DNA from: Pelomonas baiyunensis
GTDB lineage: Bacteria; Pseudomonadota; Gammaproteobacteria; Burkholderiales; Burkholderiaceae_C
Direction of reading: 5' to 3'
Assembly (NCBI RefSeq): GCF_043555935.1
Contig: NZ_JBIGIB010000005.1
Coordinates: forward strand, 248,001 to 312,000
DNA: 64,000 bases
The notes under the pieces are model-generated. The model was not told the DNA's origin. It searched no databases and saw only the letters and a list, made by a program, of their open reading frames with translations. The position numbers were made by a program, and so were the translations under genes. Shown here piece after piece: positions 8,230-16,018 of this stretch. Each line of letters opens with the position of its first letter. Position 1 is the first letter of the stretch.

Positions 8230-8870
8230 GATGAAGCCGGAGTTTGCGCGTCGGCGTCGGGCTTCGGGGGGCGCGGGGGCTTGGGCCGGGGCGGCTTGGC
8301 GTGAATTTTTGTGAGCGCCTTGTCCATTTCGCCGCGCAGCATCAGTTCGACGGCGTCGTAGCTCTTCTGGATGCAGTCTTCCACCGCCTGCCGTTCGGCC
8401 AGGGGCGGCTTGCGCAGCACGTAGCCCGCCACCTCGGCCTTGTGGCCCGGGTGGCCGATGCCCAGGCGCAGGCGCCAGAAGTCGCCGCTGCCCAGCTGGG
8501 CCTGCATGTCCTTCAGGCCGTTGTGGCCGCCGTTGCCGCCGCCTCTCTTGAACTTCATTTCGCCGGGCGGCAGGTCCAGCTCGTCGTGGATGGCCAGAAT
8601 TTCCTCGGGCGCGATCTTGAAGAAGCGCGCCAGTGCAGCCACCGACTTGCCCGAGAGGTTCATGTAGGTCATGGGCTCCAGCAGCCAGATCGGGCCGCTG
8701 GCACCCGGGGCGCTGTTCACCCGCGCCACCAGCCCGTGGTAGGCCTTGTCGGGCTGCAGGCTGGCCTTGAGGCCGCGGGCCAGGCCGTCAATCCACCAGA
8801 AGCCGGCGTTGTGGCGGGTGTCTTCGTATTCAGGGCCGGGGTTGCCCAGGCCGACGAGCAGGCGAATCAT
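8226..8870 (-). CDS. pth: Peptidyl-tRNA hydrolase
   Basis: A 214-residue hydrolase that frees tRNA from peptidyl-tRNA dropped by stalled ribosomes. It carries GLGNPGPEYEDTRHNAGF with catalytic His20 and Asn21, then MTYMNLSGKSV and GGGNGGHNGLKDM, all characteristic of bacterial Pth. The C-terminus (from about residue 190) is an unusual Pro/Lys-rich tail of roughly 25 residues beyond the usual family end. It lies downstream of rplY, as in many betaproteobacteria, but a terminator separates the two. Confidence 0.96.
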   Translation of the reverse strand: MIRLLVGLGNPGPEYEDTRHNAGFWWIDGLARGLKASLQPDKAYHGLVARVNSAPGASGPIWLLEPMTYMNLSGKSVAALARFFKIAPEEILAIHDELDLPPGEMKFKRGGGNGGHNGLKDMQAQLGSGDFWRLRLGIGHPGHKAEVAGYVLRKPPLAERQAVEDCIQKSYDAVELMLRGEMDKALTKIHAKPPRPKPPRPPKPDADAQTPASS

Positions 8871-8901
8871 GGCGCGAGATTATCCAGGGGCAGAAAAAGC
8901 A

Positions 8902-8923
8902 AAAGGGCCCCGGAGGGCCCTTT
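8902..8923 (-). terminator. Intrinsic terminator after rplY
   Basis: A nine-base-pair stem (AAAGGGCCC / GGGCCCTTT, loop CGGA) lies between rplY and pth. On the minus strand the stem is followed by TTTTGCTTTTTC, a good U-rich tail, so it should terminate rplY transcription. pth would then depend on readthrough or its own promoter. Confidence 0.85.
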
Positions 8924-8948
8924 CGGTTGGCGCAAAGCCAGGCAGGAA

Positions 8949-9572
8949 TTACTTCTTGCCCTTCTTGCCCTTCTTGTCGTCGGCGGCCGGAGCAGCAGCA
9001 ACCACGATCTCTTCGACCTTGGGCTCGACCGGCGTGACGATGACGGGGTTCGGCTTGCCGTGCGTCACGACCTTGATGCCTTCCGGCAGCTTGATGTCGT
9101 TCACGTGCAGCGAGTGACCCTTGGTCAGGCCCGACAGGTTCACTTCGATGAACTCAGGCAGTTGCTGAGCCAGGCAGGTGATCAGCAGCTCGGTCACGAC
9201 GTGGTTGACCGTGCAGTGGTCGGTCTTGACGGCCGGGGACACGTCTTCACCGATGAAGTGCAGGGGCACCTTCTTCGTGATCTTGGTCGTGCCGTCCACG
9301 CGCTGGAAGTCGCAGTGCAGGACTTGCGGCTTGTAGGGGTGCATCTGGAAGTCACGCAGCAGCACTTGCGTGGTGGCGCCGTTCAGCTCCATGTCCAGCA
9401 GCGAGCTGTGGAAGGCTTCCTTCTTCAGGGCGTGGAAGAGCGCGTTGTGATCGAGTTCGATCATCGTGGGCTCACCGGCACCGAAAACAATGCCGGGCAC
9501 CTTGCCGGCCACACGCAGGCGGCGGCTCGCTCCGGTCCCCTGCAGCTTGCGCTCAAAAGCGACGAACTTCAT
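8949..9572 (-). CDS. rplY: 50S ribosomal protein L25 (Ctc/TL5 form)
   Basis: A 207-residue two-domain L25 of the general stress (Ctc/TL5) type that binds 5S rRNA. The N-terminal 5S-binding domain begins KFVAFERKLQGTGASRRLR and includes KVPGIVFGAGEP. The C-terminal beta domain includes VNHVVTELLITCLAQQLPE. The end is Lys-rich (DDKKGKKGKK). It follows prs by 80 bp in the same direction, the conserved prs-rplY-pth order, and is followed by a strong terminator. Confidence 0.96.
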   Translation of the reverse strand: MKFVAFERKLQGTGASRRLRVAGKVPGIVFGAGEPTMIELDHNALFHALKKEAFHSSLLDMELNGATTQVLLRDFQMHPYKPQVLHCDFQRVDGTTKITKKVPLHFIGEDVSPAVKTDHCTVNHVVTELLITCLAQQLPEFIEVNLSGLTKGHSLHVNDIKLPEGIKVVTHGKPNPVIVTPVEPKVEEIVVAAAPAADDKKGKKGKK

Positions 9573-9652
9573 GGTTTATCTCCAAAAGAGAAACGGCACC
9601 CGCGACCAGGTACCGTGTGAAAAAGCCGCCTTGCGACGGCCAGGGATTCCGA

Positions 9653-10615
9653 TCAGAAGTTGTTGTTCTGTTCGGAGAAGAGGGAGGTGACCGACTCGCC
9701 GTCAGAGATGCGGCGGATGGTCTCGGCGAACAGGAAGGCCACCGACAGCTGGCGGATCTTCTTGCAGGCCTTGGCGGCGTCGGTCAGCGGGATGGTGTTG
9801 GTGATGACCACTTCGTCCAGCTGCGAACCGGCGATGCGCTCGATGGCCGGGCCCGACAGGATGGGGTGCGTGCAGTAGGCGAACACGCTCTTGGCGCCGC
9901 GGGCCTTCAGCACTTCGGCTGCCTTCACCAGCGTGCCGGCGGTGTCGATCATGTCGTCCATGATCACGCAGTTGCGGCCTTCGATCTCGCCGATGACGTG
10001 CATCACTTCCGAGACGTTGGCGGCCGGGCGGCGCTTGTCGATGATGGCCAGGTCGCAACCCAGTTGCTTGGCCAGGGCGCGGGCGCGCACCACGCCACCG
10101 ACGTCCGGCGACACGACCACGAGGTCTTGGTAGTTGCGGGCCTTCAGGTCCGACAGCAGCACCGGCGAGGCGTAGATGTTGTCGACGGGGATGTCGAAGA
10201 AGCCCTGGATCTGGTCGGCGTGCAGGTCCATGGTCAGCACGCGCTCCACGCCCACGGTTTCCAGCAGGTTGGCCACGACCTTGGCCGAGATCGGCACGCG
10301 GGTCGAGCGCGGACGGCGGTCTTGGCGGGCGTAGCCGAAGTAAGGGATCACGGCGGTGATGCGGCGGGCGCTGGCGCGCTTGAGCGCGTCCACCATGATC
10401 AGCAGCTCCATCACGTTCTCGTTCGTGGGCGCGCAGGTGGGCTGCACGACGAACACGTCACGGGCGCGAACGTTTTGCTGCACCTCGACGGTGACTTCAC
10501 CGTCCGAGAAACGACCGACCACGGCCTTGCCGAGCTCGAGGCCGAGATGTGCAGCGATTTCTTGGGAGAGGACCGGGTTCGCGTTGCCGGTGAAGAGAAC
10601 CGTGTTGAGCAGCAC
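9653..10615 (-). CDS. prs: Ribose-phosphate pyrophosphokinase
   Basis: A 320-residue PRPP synthetase making PRPP from ribose 5-phosphate and ATP for nucleotide, His and Trp synthesis. Diagnostic motifs are FTGNANPVLS, the flexible loop YFGYARQDRRPRSTR, the PRPP synthase signature DLHADQIQGFFDIPVDN, and the PRPP-binding loop VIMDDMIDTAGT. The most 5' sensible start is a GTG at 10615 with AGAGG about eight bases upstream. It lies just downstream of a tRNA-Gln gene, a common arrangement in this order, and both may share a transcript. Confidence 0.95.
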   Translation of the reverse strand: MLLNTVLFTGNANPVLSQEIAAHLGLELGKAVVGRFSDGEVTVEVQQNVRARDVFVVQPTCAPTNENVMELLIMVDALKRASARRITAVIPYFGYARQDRRPRSTRVPISAKVVANLLETVGVERVLTMDLHADQIQGFFDIPVDNIYASPVLLSDLKARNYQDLVVVSPDVGGVVRARALAKQLGCDLAIIDKRRPAANVSEVMHVIGEIEGRNCVIMDDMIDTAGTLVKAAEVLKARGAKSVFAYCTHPILSGPAIERIAGSQLDEVVITNTIPLTDAAKACKKIRQLSVAFLFAETIRRISDGESVTSLFSEQNNNF

Positions 10616-10677
10616 TGTGAGCCTCTGGAGTCAGTGGCTCGCTGATAGCCGAGCCGGTTCAGCGAAAAACAGAAATT

Positions 10678-10754
10678 TGGCAGGGGAGGAAGGACTCGAA
10701 CCCTCGCATGTCGGAATCAAAATCCGATGCCTTAACCAACTTGGCGACTCCCCT
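10678..10754 (-). tRNA. tRNA-Gln (anticodon UUG)
   Basis: A 77-nt cloverleaf on the minus strand. The acceptor stem AGGGGAG/CTCCCCT is followed by discriminator G and an encoded CCA. The D-arm has GTTGGTTAA, the anticodon stem-loop is CGGATTTTGATTCCG with anticodon TTG, and the T-arm has GGTTCGAGTCC. It lies between ispE and prs and is probably transcribed with them. Confidence 0.95.
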
Positions 10755-10792
10755 ACACAGGACACAACAGAGCTGCTGCACCCTATAACCGT

Positions 10793-11698
10793 TCAGTTTG
10801 CCCAACCCGCGAGCGGGTGTCTCGACACACTGCGGCAGATTCGACCGGTCCACCCTTCGCGGCCTGAAGTTTTCAAGCCTTGAAGCAATGTCGCCAGGGA
10901 CTGGTCGTCTTTGCCATCATTTCCCGAAGCGCTGAGCGTTGAGAACACGGCGGCTCCTGAGCCCGTCATCCGGGCGTTGCCAAACGTGTTGGACAACAAG
11001 CTGATCGCGTCTCGGACTTCGCTGCTGATCCATTCTGCTGCGGGTTGCAGGTCGTTGCGACCGAATCCGTTTGCGAATTTCTCTGCAGTTGTTGTCGCTG
11101 CGGGAAAGCCCATGACTATAGCGAGCTTTTCTGACCTTGCCAAGCTTTTGCTGGAAAAAATTTCTGGCGTGGACAGTCCGCCCGGGCCTTTGAGCACGGC
11201 AAAGCGCTGCTCGGGCAGTTCGATGGGGGTCAGGATTTCGCCGATGCCTTCCACGAAGGCCGGGGTGCCGCCGAGGAAAAAGGGCACGTCGGCCCCCAGG
11301 CGCAGACCCAGTTCCAGCAGGCGCGGCAGCGGCACGCGGGTGCCCCAGAGGCGGTTCAGACCGAGCAGCGTGGTGGCTGCGTCGGACGACCCCCCGCCCA
11401 TGCCGGCGCCGGCGGGCAGGCGTTTTTCGAGGTGGATGTCGGCGCCGTACGTGCAGCCGGTTTCGGCCTGCAGCAGGCGGGCGGCGCGCAGGCACAGGTC
11501 GTCGGCCGGCAGGTCGCCGCCGAGCACGTCGTGCCGCACCAGGCGGCCGTCGTCGCGGCGCTCGATGTGCAGCGTGTCGGCCCAGTCGATCAGCACGAAG
11601 ACGGACTCCAGCAAGTGGTAGCCGTCGTCGCGCTTGCCCACCACGTGCAGGAACAGGTTCAGCTTGGCCGGCGCGGCCAGGTCATGGAGTGCTTTCAT
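10793..11698 (-). CDS. ispE: 4-diphosphocytidyl-2-C-methyl-D-erythritol kinase
   Basis: A 301-residue GHMP-family kinase of the non-mevalonate isoprenoid pathway that phosphorylates CDP-ME. Visible motifs are APAKLNLFLHVVGKRDDGYH at the N-terminus, the ATP loop LPAGAGMGGGSSDAA near 93-107, and GADVPFF. The C-terminal ARMTGSGAAVFS glycine loop is present. It overlaps lolB by 17 bp. The last 40 or so residues are less conserved and slightly longer than typical. Confidence 0.95.
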   Translation of the reverse strand: MKALHDLAAPAKLNLFLHVVGKRDDGYHLLESVFVLIDWADTLHIERRDDGRLVRHDVLGGDLPADDLCLRAARLLQAETGCTYGADIHLEKRLPAGAGMGGGSSDAATTLLGLNRLWGTRVPLPRLLELGLRLGADVPFFLGGTPAFVEGIGEILTPIELPEQRFAVLKGPGGLSTPEIFSSKSLARSEKLAIVMGFPAATTTAEKFANGFGRNDLQPAAEWISSEVRDAISLLSNTFGNARMTGSGAAVFSTLSASGNDGKDDQSLATLLQGLKTSGREGWTGRICRSVSRHPLAGWAN

Positions 11699-12260
11699 CG
11701 CCTCCGTCCAATCGGGCGCGCAGGGTGACGACCGGGTCGGCCAGCCGGGTGGCGACCAGCGCGGGCAGGCGCGGCTCGATGCGCCAGCCCAGTTGTTCGA
11801 AGCCGCGGTCGGTGCGCTGGTGGGGCGCGGCCGGCCAGGGGCGGGCCTGCAGCCAGTCGAAGAGCGCGGCCACGGGGATGGGCTCGCCGAGCAGGTCGCG
11901 GGTCAGGTCGTCGAGGTCCGCGTAGCGGCGTTCATCGTTGGGCGTCTGCAGCAGCACCCGGCCCGGGCCCCAGTCGGCGCGGGCGACCAAGGCGCCCAGC
12001 GGCGAGGTGAGCTCCAGCCGCCCGGCCTCGGCGCCGCCGAACAGTTCGAAGCTGGCGGCGCCACCCGTGCCGCGGGTGTGAGCATCACCCGCCACCGTCA
12101 CGCTGATGCGGCCGCTCAACCGTGCAGGGGCTGGGGCTGACGGGGCAGCCTGGGCGGAATCGGCCGGTGCACCCGCCGGCGCCAGGTGGGCGCAGCCGGC
12201 CAGCGTCAGGGCCGCTGCCAGCGCGCCAAATGGCGCCAGCACTCGGGACACGGCCGTCAC
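11682..12260 (-). CDS. lolB: Outer-membrane lipoprotein receptor LolB
   Basis: This 192-residue protein has a lipoprotein signal peptide with lipobox LAGC (Cys22) and a LolB fold marked by LSGRISVTV and the SFELFGG...LTSPLG...ARADW region. LolB accepts lipoproteins from LolA and inserts them into the outer membrane. The start is GTG at 12260, overlapping the stop of the upstream TPR gene (GTGA). The TPR-lolB-ispE order is a standard betaproteobacterial operon. Confidence 0.92.
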   Translation of the reverse strand: MTAVSRVLAPFGALAAALTLAGCAHLAPAGAPADSAQAAPSAPAPARLSGRISVTVAGDAHTRGTGGAASFELFGGAEAGRLELTSPLGALVARADWGPGRVLLQTPNDERRYADLDDLTRDLLGEPIPVAALFDWLQARPWPAAPHQRTDRGFEQLGWRIEPRLPALVATRLADPVVTLRARLDGGDESTP

Positions 12261-14002
12261 GGCTTGACCTTCAGGCGGTCCAGCACCTCACGCACGGCTT
12301 CGTTGCCGGGGTCTTTGCGCGCGGCGTCGGCCAGCAGTCGCCGGGCTTCGTCTTGCCCGCCGGTGGCCCACAGCACTTCGGCCAGGTGCGCGGCGATCTC
12401 GGCGTCCGGGCGGGCGTTGTGGGCCTGGCGCAGCAGGCGGGCGGCTTCGGTCAGGTTGCCCAGGCGGAACTCCACCCAGCCCAGGCTGTCGACGATGAAG
12501 GGCTCGCCGGGGGCGAGCTTGAGCGCCTGCTCGATGAGCTGCTTGGCTTCGGGCAGGCGCAGGTTGCGCTCGGCCAGCGAATAGCCCAGCGCGTTGTAGG
12601 CGTGGTGATAGTCGGGCTTGAGTTCGATGACCTTGCGCAGCTGGGTTTCCATCTCCTCGAAGCGGCCGGCCTTCTCGCTCATCATGGCCTGCTCGTACAG
12701 CAGGTCGGTGTCGCTCGGGAAGCGCTGCACTGCGCCCTTGAGCACTTGCAGGGCCACGGCGTATTGGCGGTGCTCGCGCAGCAGCTGGGCTTCGGCCAGC
12801 AGGGCCTGGCGGGCCTGCGCGTCGGAAGCGTCCTGCGGCGCCTGCAGCAGCTTGCGGGCGTCGTTCAGCTTGTTCTGGCGGGCCAGCAGGCTGGCGCGGC
12901 GGTAGCGCACCTCGATGCTGTTGTCGTCGAGCTTTTGCAGGGCGGCTTCGGCGGCCTTGAGGTCGCCACGCTGCTCGGCGGCTTGCGACAGCATCAGCCA
13001 GGCTTGGCGGCGCCCGTCGCTGCGCGCCTTGATGTCTTCCTCCGAGCCGGCGGCCGGGGTGTCCAGCCGCTTCAGGCTTTCGCGCAGCGCGGTCTCGGCG
13101 GCGGCGGTGTGCTTGAGCTCCAGTTCGATGGCCCCGAGCGCCAGCCACGGCGCCGGGTTGTCGGGCGTGGTCTGGGTCAGCGTGCGGAACTCGCGGGCGG
13201 CCTCCACCGGGCGCTGAGCTTGCAGCAGCGCGCGACCGTAGGCCTGGCGCAAGCCGTGCCGGTCGGGCTGCTGTTGCAGTCGTTCAGCAATCAGCGCCTC
13301 GGCCTGGGGTTCGGTGGGCAGCAGGTCGATGGCGAGTTGCAGGGCGTCATCGCCCTCGGGGGCCAACTGATGGAGTTCCTGCGTGAGCGTCCAGGCACGG
13401 GCGTTCTGGCCCGCGTTCAGCGCCAGTCGGGCTTCGGTGTAGGCCGCGGCCGGGCGCAAGGCGCCGGTCTGTGCGCGCAGCACCGGGCCCAGGGCGGCCA
13501 GCACGGCTTTGGGGTCCGGCGCGCGCTGGAACAGGCGCGGCAGCGGCAGGATGAAGCCGGCCTTCTGCGACGCGGGCGCGATGCGCAGCAGGGCGGTCAA
13601 GGGCTGGGGCACTTCCGCGGGCTTGTTCATCAAGGCCAGCAGTTGCACCACACTTTGCAGCGCCTCGGTGGAGGTGGGCACGGTGTCGGCCCAGGCGCGG
13701 GCCGCCAGCAGCGCCTGGTCGCCGGCGCGGGCCTGGATCGCGATGTTGACGACGCGCTTGAACAGCGTCTCGTCCGCCGTGCGGCGTGCGGCGTCCAACA
13801 GCACCTGGAAGGCCACGCCGACCTCGCCGTTCTGCAGCTCGATCTCGCCGATGAGCAGTTGGTAAAACAGGGGCGCATCCATCGCCGAGTTGACGATGGG
13901 TTCAGCAGGGCTGGCGGCAGGGGCGCTGTCTTGGGCGTGGGCTTGCAGGGCTGCCGCCGCAAGGGCGGTGGCGGTGATCACGCGGCGCAGGGGCAAGGGC
14001 AT
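12257..14002 (-). CDS. Exported TPR repeat protein
   Basis: A 581-residue protein with a signal peptide ending ALQAHAQ (about residue 24) followed by helical repeats throughout. Clear TPR-like units include LLYEQAMMSEKAGRFEEM, HHAYNALGYSLAERNLRLPE and FIVDSLGWVEFRLGNLTEAA near the C-terminus. It is the conserved periplasmic TPR protein found upstream of lolB in betaproteobacteria, where it is thought to act as a scaffold in envelope assembly; no enzyme motif is present. The ATG at 14002 starts the signal peptide, and mutM begins 42 bp away on the other strand. Confidence 0.88.
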   Translation of the reverse strand: MPLPLRRVITATALAAAALQAHAQDSAPAASPAEPIVNSAMDAPLFYQLLIGEIELQNGEVGVAFQVLLDAARRTADETLFKRVVNIAIQARAGDQALLAARAWADTVPTSTEALQSVVQLLALMNKPAEVPQPLTALLRIAPASQKAGFILPLPRLFQRAPDPKAVLAALGPVLRAQTGALRPAAAYTEARLALNAGQNARAWTLTQELHQLAPEGDDALQLAIDLLPTEPQAEALIAERLQQQPDRHGLRQAYGRALLQAQRPVEAAREFRTLTQTTPDNPAPWLALGAIELELKHTAAAETALRESLKRLDTPAAGSEEDIKARSDGRRQAWLMLSQAAEQRGDLKAAEAALQKLDDNSIEVRYRRASLLARQNKLNDARKLLQAPQDASDAQARQALLAEAQLLREHRQYAVALQVLKGAVQRFPSDTDLLYEQAMMSEKAGRFEEMETQLRKVIELKPDYHHAYNALGYSLAERNLRLPEAKQLIEQALKLAPGEPFIVDSLGWVEFRLGNLTEAARLLRQAHNARPDAEIAAHLAEVLWATGGQDEARRLLADAARKDPGNEAVREVLDRLKVKP

Positions 14003-14044
14003 TCGGACTCCGGAAATGCAGGGCCTGATTATGATTTCCGGCCC

Positions 14045-14863
14045 ATGCCCGAGTTGCCCGAAGTCGAAGTCACGCGCCGCAGCTTTGCCGGCGCCATCCA
14101 CGGGGCCCGTGTCACCGGGCTGCGCCTGGGAAAACCGCTGCGTTGGCCCTTGGGCGCCGACCCCGAAACGCTGCTGAACCGGGTGGTCGGCGAGGTGCAA
14201 AGACGCGGTAAATATTTGTGGCTGCCGCTGCAAGACGCCGGCGGGCTGCTGATGCACCTGGGCATGTCGGGCTCGCTGGCGTTCCTGGCGGACACCCCGG
14301 CTGCCGGGCCGCACGACCATTTCGACCTGCACACTGACCGCGGCCTGCTGCGGCTGACCGACCCGCGTCGTTTCGGCGCGGTGGTGTGGTCTGCCGGGCT
14401 GGACGCGGCGCCGGCCTCGACCCTGCTGGCCGGCCTGGGGCTGGAGCCTTTCGACCCCCGCTTCGACGGTGAGCACCTGCACGCCGCGCTCAGCGGGCGG
14501 CGGGTGTCCATCAAGCAGGCTTTGCTGGCGGGCGACATCGTTGTGGGAGCCGGCAACATTTATGCGTGCGAGGCACTGTTCCGGGCGGGCATCGACCCCC
14601 GACTGCCGGCCGGCAAGCTGAGCCGGCCCCGCGCCCAGCGGCTGGCCACGGCGGTGCGCGAGGTGCTGGGGCAGGCCCTGGCGGCCGGCGGCACCACGCT
14701 GCGCGACTTTCGAGACGCGCACGGCGTGGCGGGCAGCTTCCAGATGCAAGCCCAGGTCTACGGCCGCGAGGGCGAGCCCTGCCGGCACTGCGGCGCGGCG
14801 ATCCGGCGGTTGGTGCAGGGCCAGCGTTCCACGTTTTTTTGCCCCACATGCCAGAAGCGTTGA
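14045..14863 (+). CDS. mutM: Formamidopyrimidine-DNA glycosylase
   Basis: A 272-residue Fpg/MutM base-excision glycosylase-lyase that removes 8-oxoguanine and formamidopyrimidines. It has the catalytic N-terminal PELPEVE (Pro2, Glu3), Lys56 in RRGKYLWL, the H2TH segment with GAGNIYACEALF, and a C-terminal zinc finger (CRHC...CPTC). The ATG at 14045 gives the exact family N-terminus. It overlaps mutY by 16 bp, forming a GO-system pair. Confidence 0.97.
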   Translation: MPELPEVEVTRRSFAGAIHGARVTGLRLGKPLRWPLGADPETLLNRVVGEVQRRGKYLWLPLQDAGGLLMHLGMSGSLAFLADTPAAGPHDHFDLHTDRGLLRLTDPRRFGAVVWSAGLDAAPASTLLAGLGLEPFDPRFDGEHLHAALSGRRVSIKQALLAGDIVVGAGNIYACEALFRAGIDPRLPAGKLSRPRAQRLATAVREVLGQALAAGGTTLRDFRDAHGVAGSFQMQAQVYGREGEPCRHCGAAIRRLVQGQRSTFFCPTCQKR

Positions 14864-15864
14864 TCCAAGATTTCGGCCGCACGGTGGTGGCCTGGCAGCG
14901 CCAGCATGGGCGCCACACCCTGCCGTGGCAAAACACGCGCGACCCGTACCGCGTGTGGCTGTCAGAAATCATGCTGCAGCAGACCCAGGTCAGCACGGTG
15001 CTGGGCTACTACGAGCGCTTTCTCGCCCGCTGGCCGGCGGTGACCGACCTGGCCGCCGCCACCTTGGACGAGGTGCTGGCCCAGTGGGCCGGGTTGGGCT
15101 ACTACAGCCGGGCGCGCAACCTGCACGCCTGCGCCCGTGCGGTGGCCGAACTGCACGGCGGGCAGTTCCCCAGCACCGCGGCAGGCTTGCAGACGCTGCC
15201 GGGCATCGGCCGCTCCACGGCTGCCGCCATCGCGGCGTTCTGCTTCGGAGAGCGCGTGGCCATCCTGGACGGCAACGTCAAGCGCGTCCTCGGCCGGGTG
15301 CTGGCCTTCGACGGGGACCTGGCCAGCAGCGCCGCCGAGAAGCGGCTGTGGGACCGGGCCACCGAGTTGCTGCCCGCCGAGGCGGTGGACCGCTACACCC
15401 AGGGGCTGATGGACCTGGGTGCGACCGTGTGCACGCCGCGCAGCCCGAACTGCCTGCTGTGCCCCGTGCAGTCGCTGTGTGCTGCGCAGCAGGGCGGCGA
15501 CCCGACACGGTTTCCGATCAAGACCCGCAAGCTCAAGCGCAGCCGGCGCGAGAACTGGTGGTTGTGGCTCGAGCGTGAGGGCCGGGTCTTGCTGCAGCAG
15601 CGCCCAGCGCAGGGCGTGTGGGCGGGGCTGTGGAGCCTGCCGATGTTCGACGACGAAGCCACGGCGCGCGCGGCGGCAGCCGGGGCGGCGCTGGAGCCCA
15701 TGCCGCGCATCGAACACGCGTTGACGCACTTCGACTGGGTGCTGCACACCTTGCGCGGCGCCGCAGTCCCCACCGTGCTCGAAGGCACCTGGGTGGCCTG
15801 GGGTGAGTTGCCGCAATACGCGCTGCCGGCTCCGCTGAAAAAACTGCTGACGGGCGCTGCCTGA
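14848..15864 (+). CDS. mutY: A/G-specific adenine glycosylase
   Basis: A 338-residue MutY that removes adenine mispaired with 8-oxoguanine, complementing MutM. Features in order are catalytic Glu40 in SEIMLQQTQV, the helix-hairpin-helix LPGIGRSTAAAI, catalytic Asp in ILDGNVKRVLGR, the 4Fe-4S cluster cysteines (C-x6-C-x2-C-x5-C), and a C-terminal NUDIX-like 8-oxoG recognition domain (WLWLEREGRVLLQQRP). The ATG lies inside mutM, so the two are likely translationally coupled. Confidence 0.97.
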   Translation: MPEALIQDFGRTVVAWQRQHGRHTLPWQNTRDPYRVWLSEIMLQQTQVSTVLGYYERFLARWPAVTDLAAATLDEVLAQWAGLGYYSRARNLHACARAVAELHGGQFPSTAAGLQTLPGIGRSTAAAIAAFCFGERVAILDGNVKRVLGRVLAFDGDLASSAAEKRLWDRATELLPAEAVDRYTQGLMDLGATVCTPRSPNCLLCPVQSLCAAQQGGDPTRFPIKTRKLKRSRRENWWLWLEREGRVLLQQRPAQGVWAGLWSLPMFDDEATARAAAAGAALEPMPRIEHALTHFDWVLHTLRGAAVPTVLEGTWVAWGELPQYALPAPLKKLLTGAA

Positions 15865-16018
15865 CACGGCCCTTTCAGCGAGCCTCGCTAGGGGCTCGAA
15901 ATGACCCGCGACGCATCCGGGCGACAGCGGCCTTGCGAGAAAGCTGTCGCTGCGCAGTCTGCACGCTCCGGCGCATTGCCGTGGGCAGGTGGACGAGGCA
16001 CCATGGGCTGCACAACAA

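Noticed and set aside
12257..14788. Extending the TPR protein upstream to about 843 residues
   Set aside because: The extra part lies opposite mutM and lacks TPR or signal features; the signal peptide begins at the ATG at 14002.
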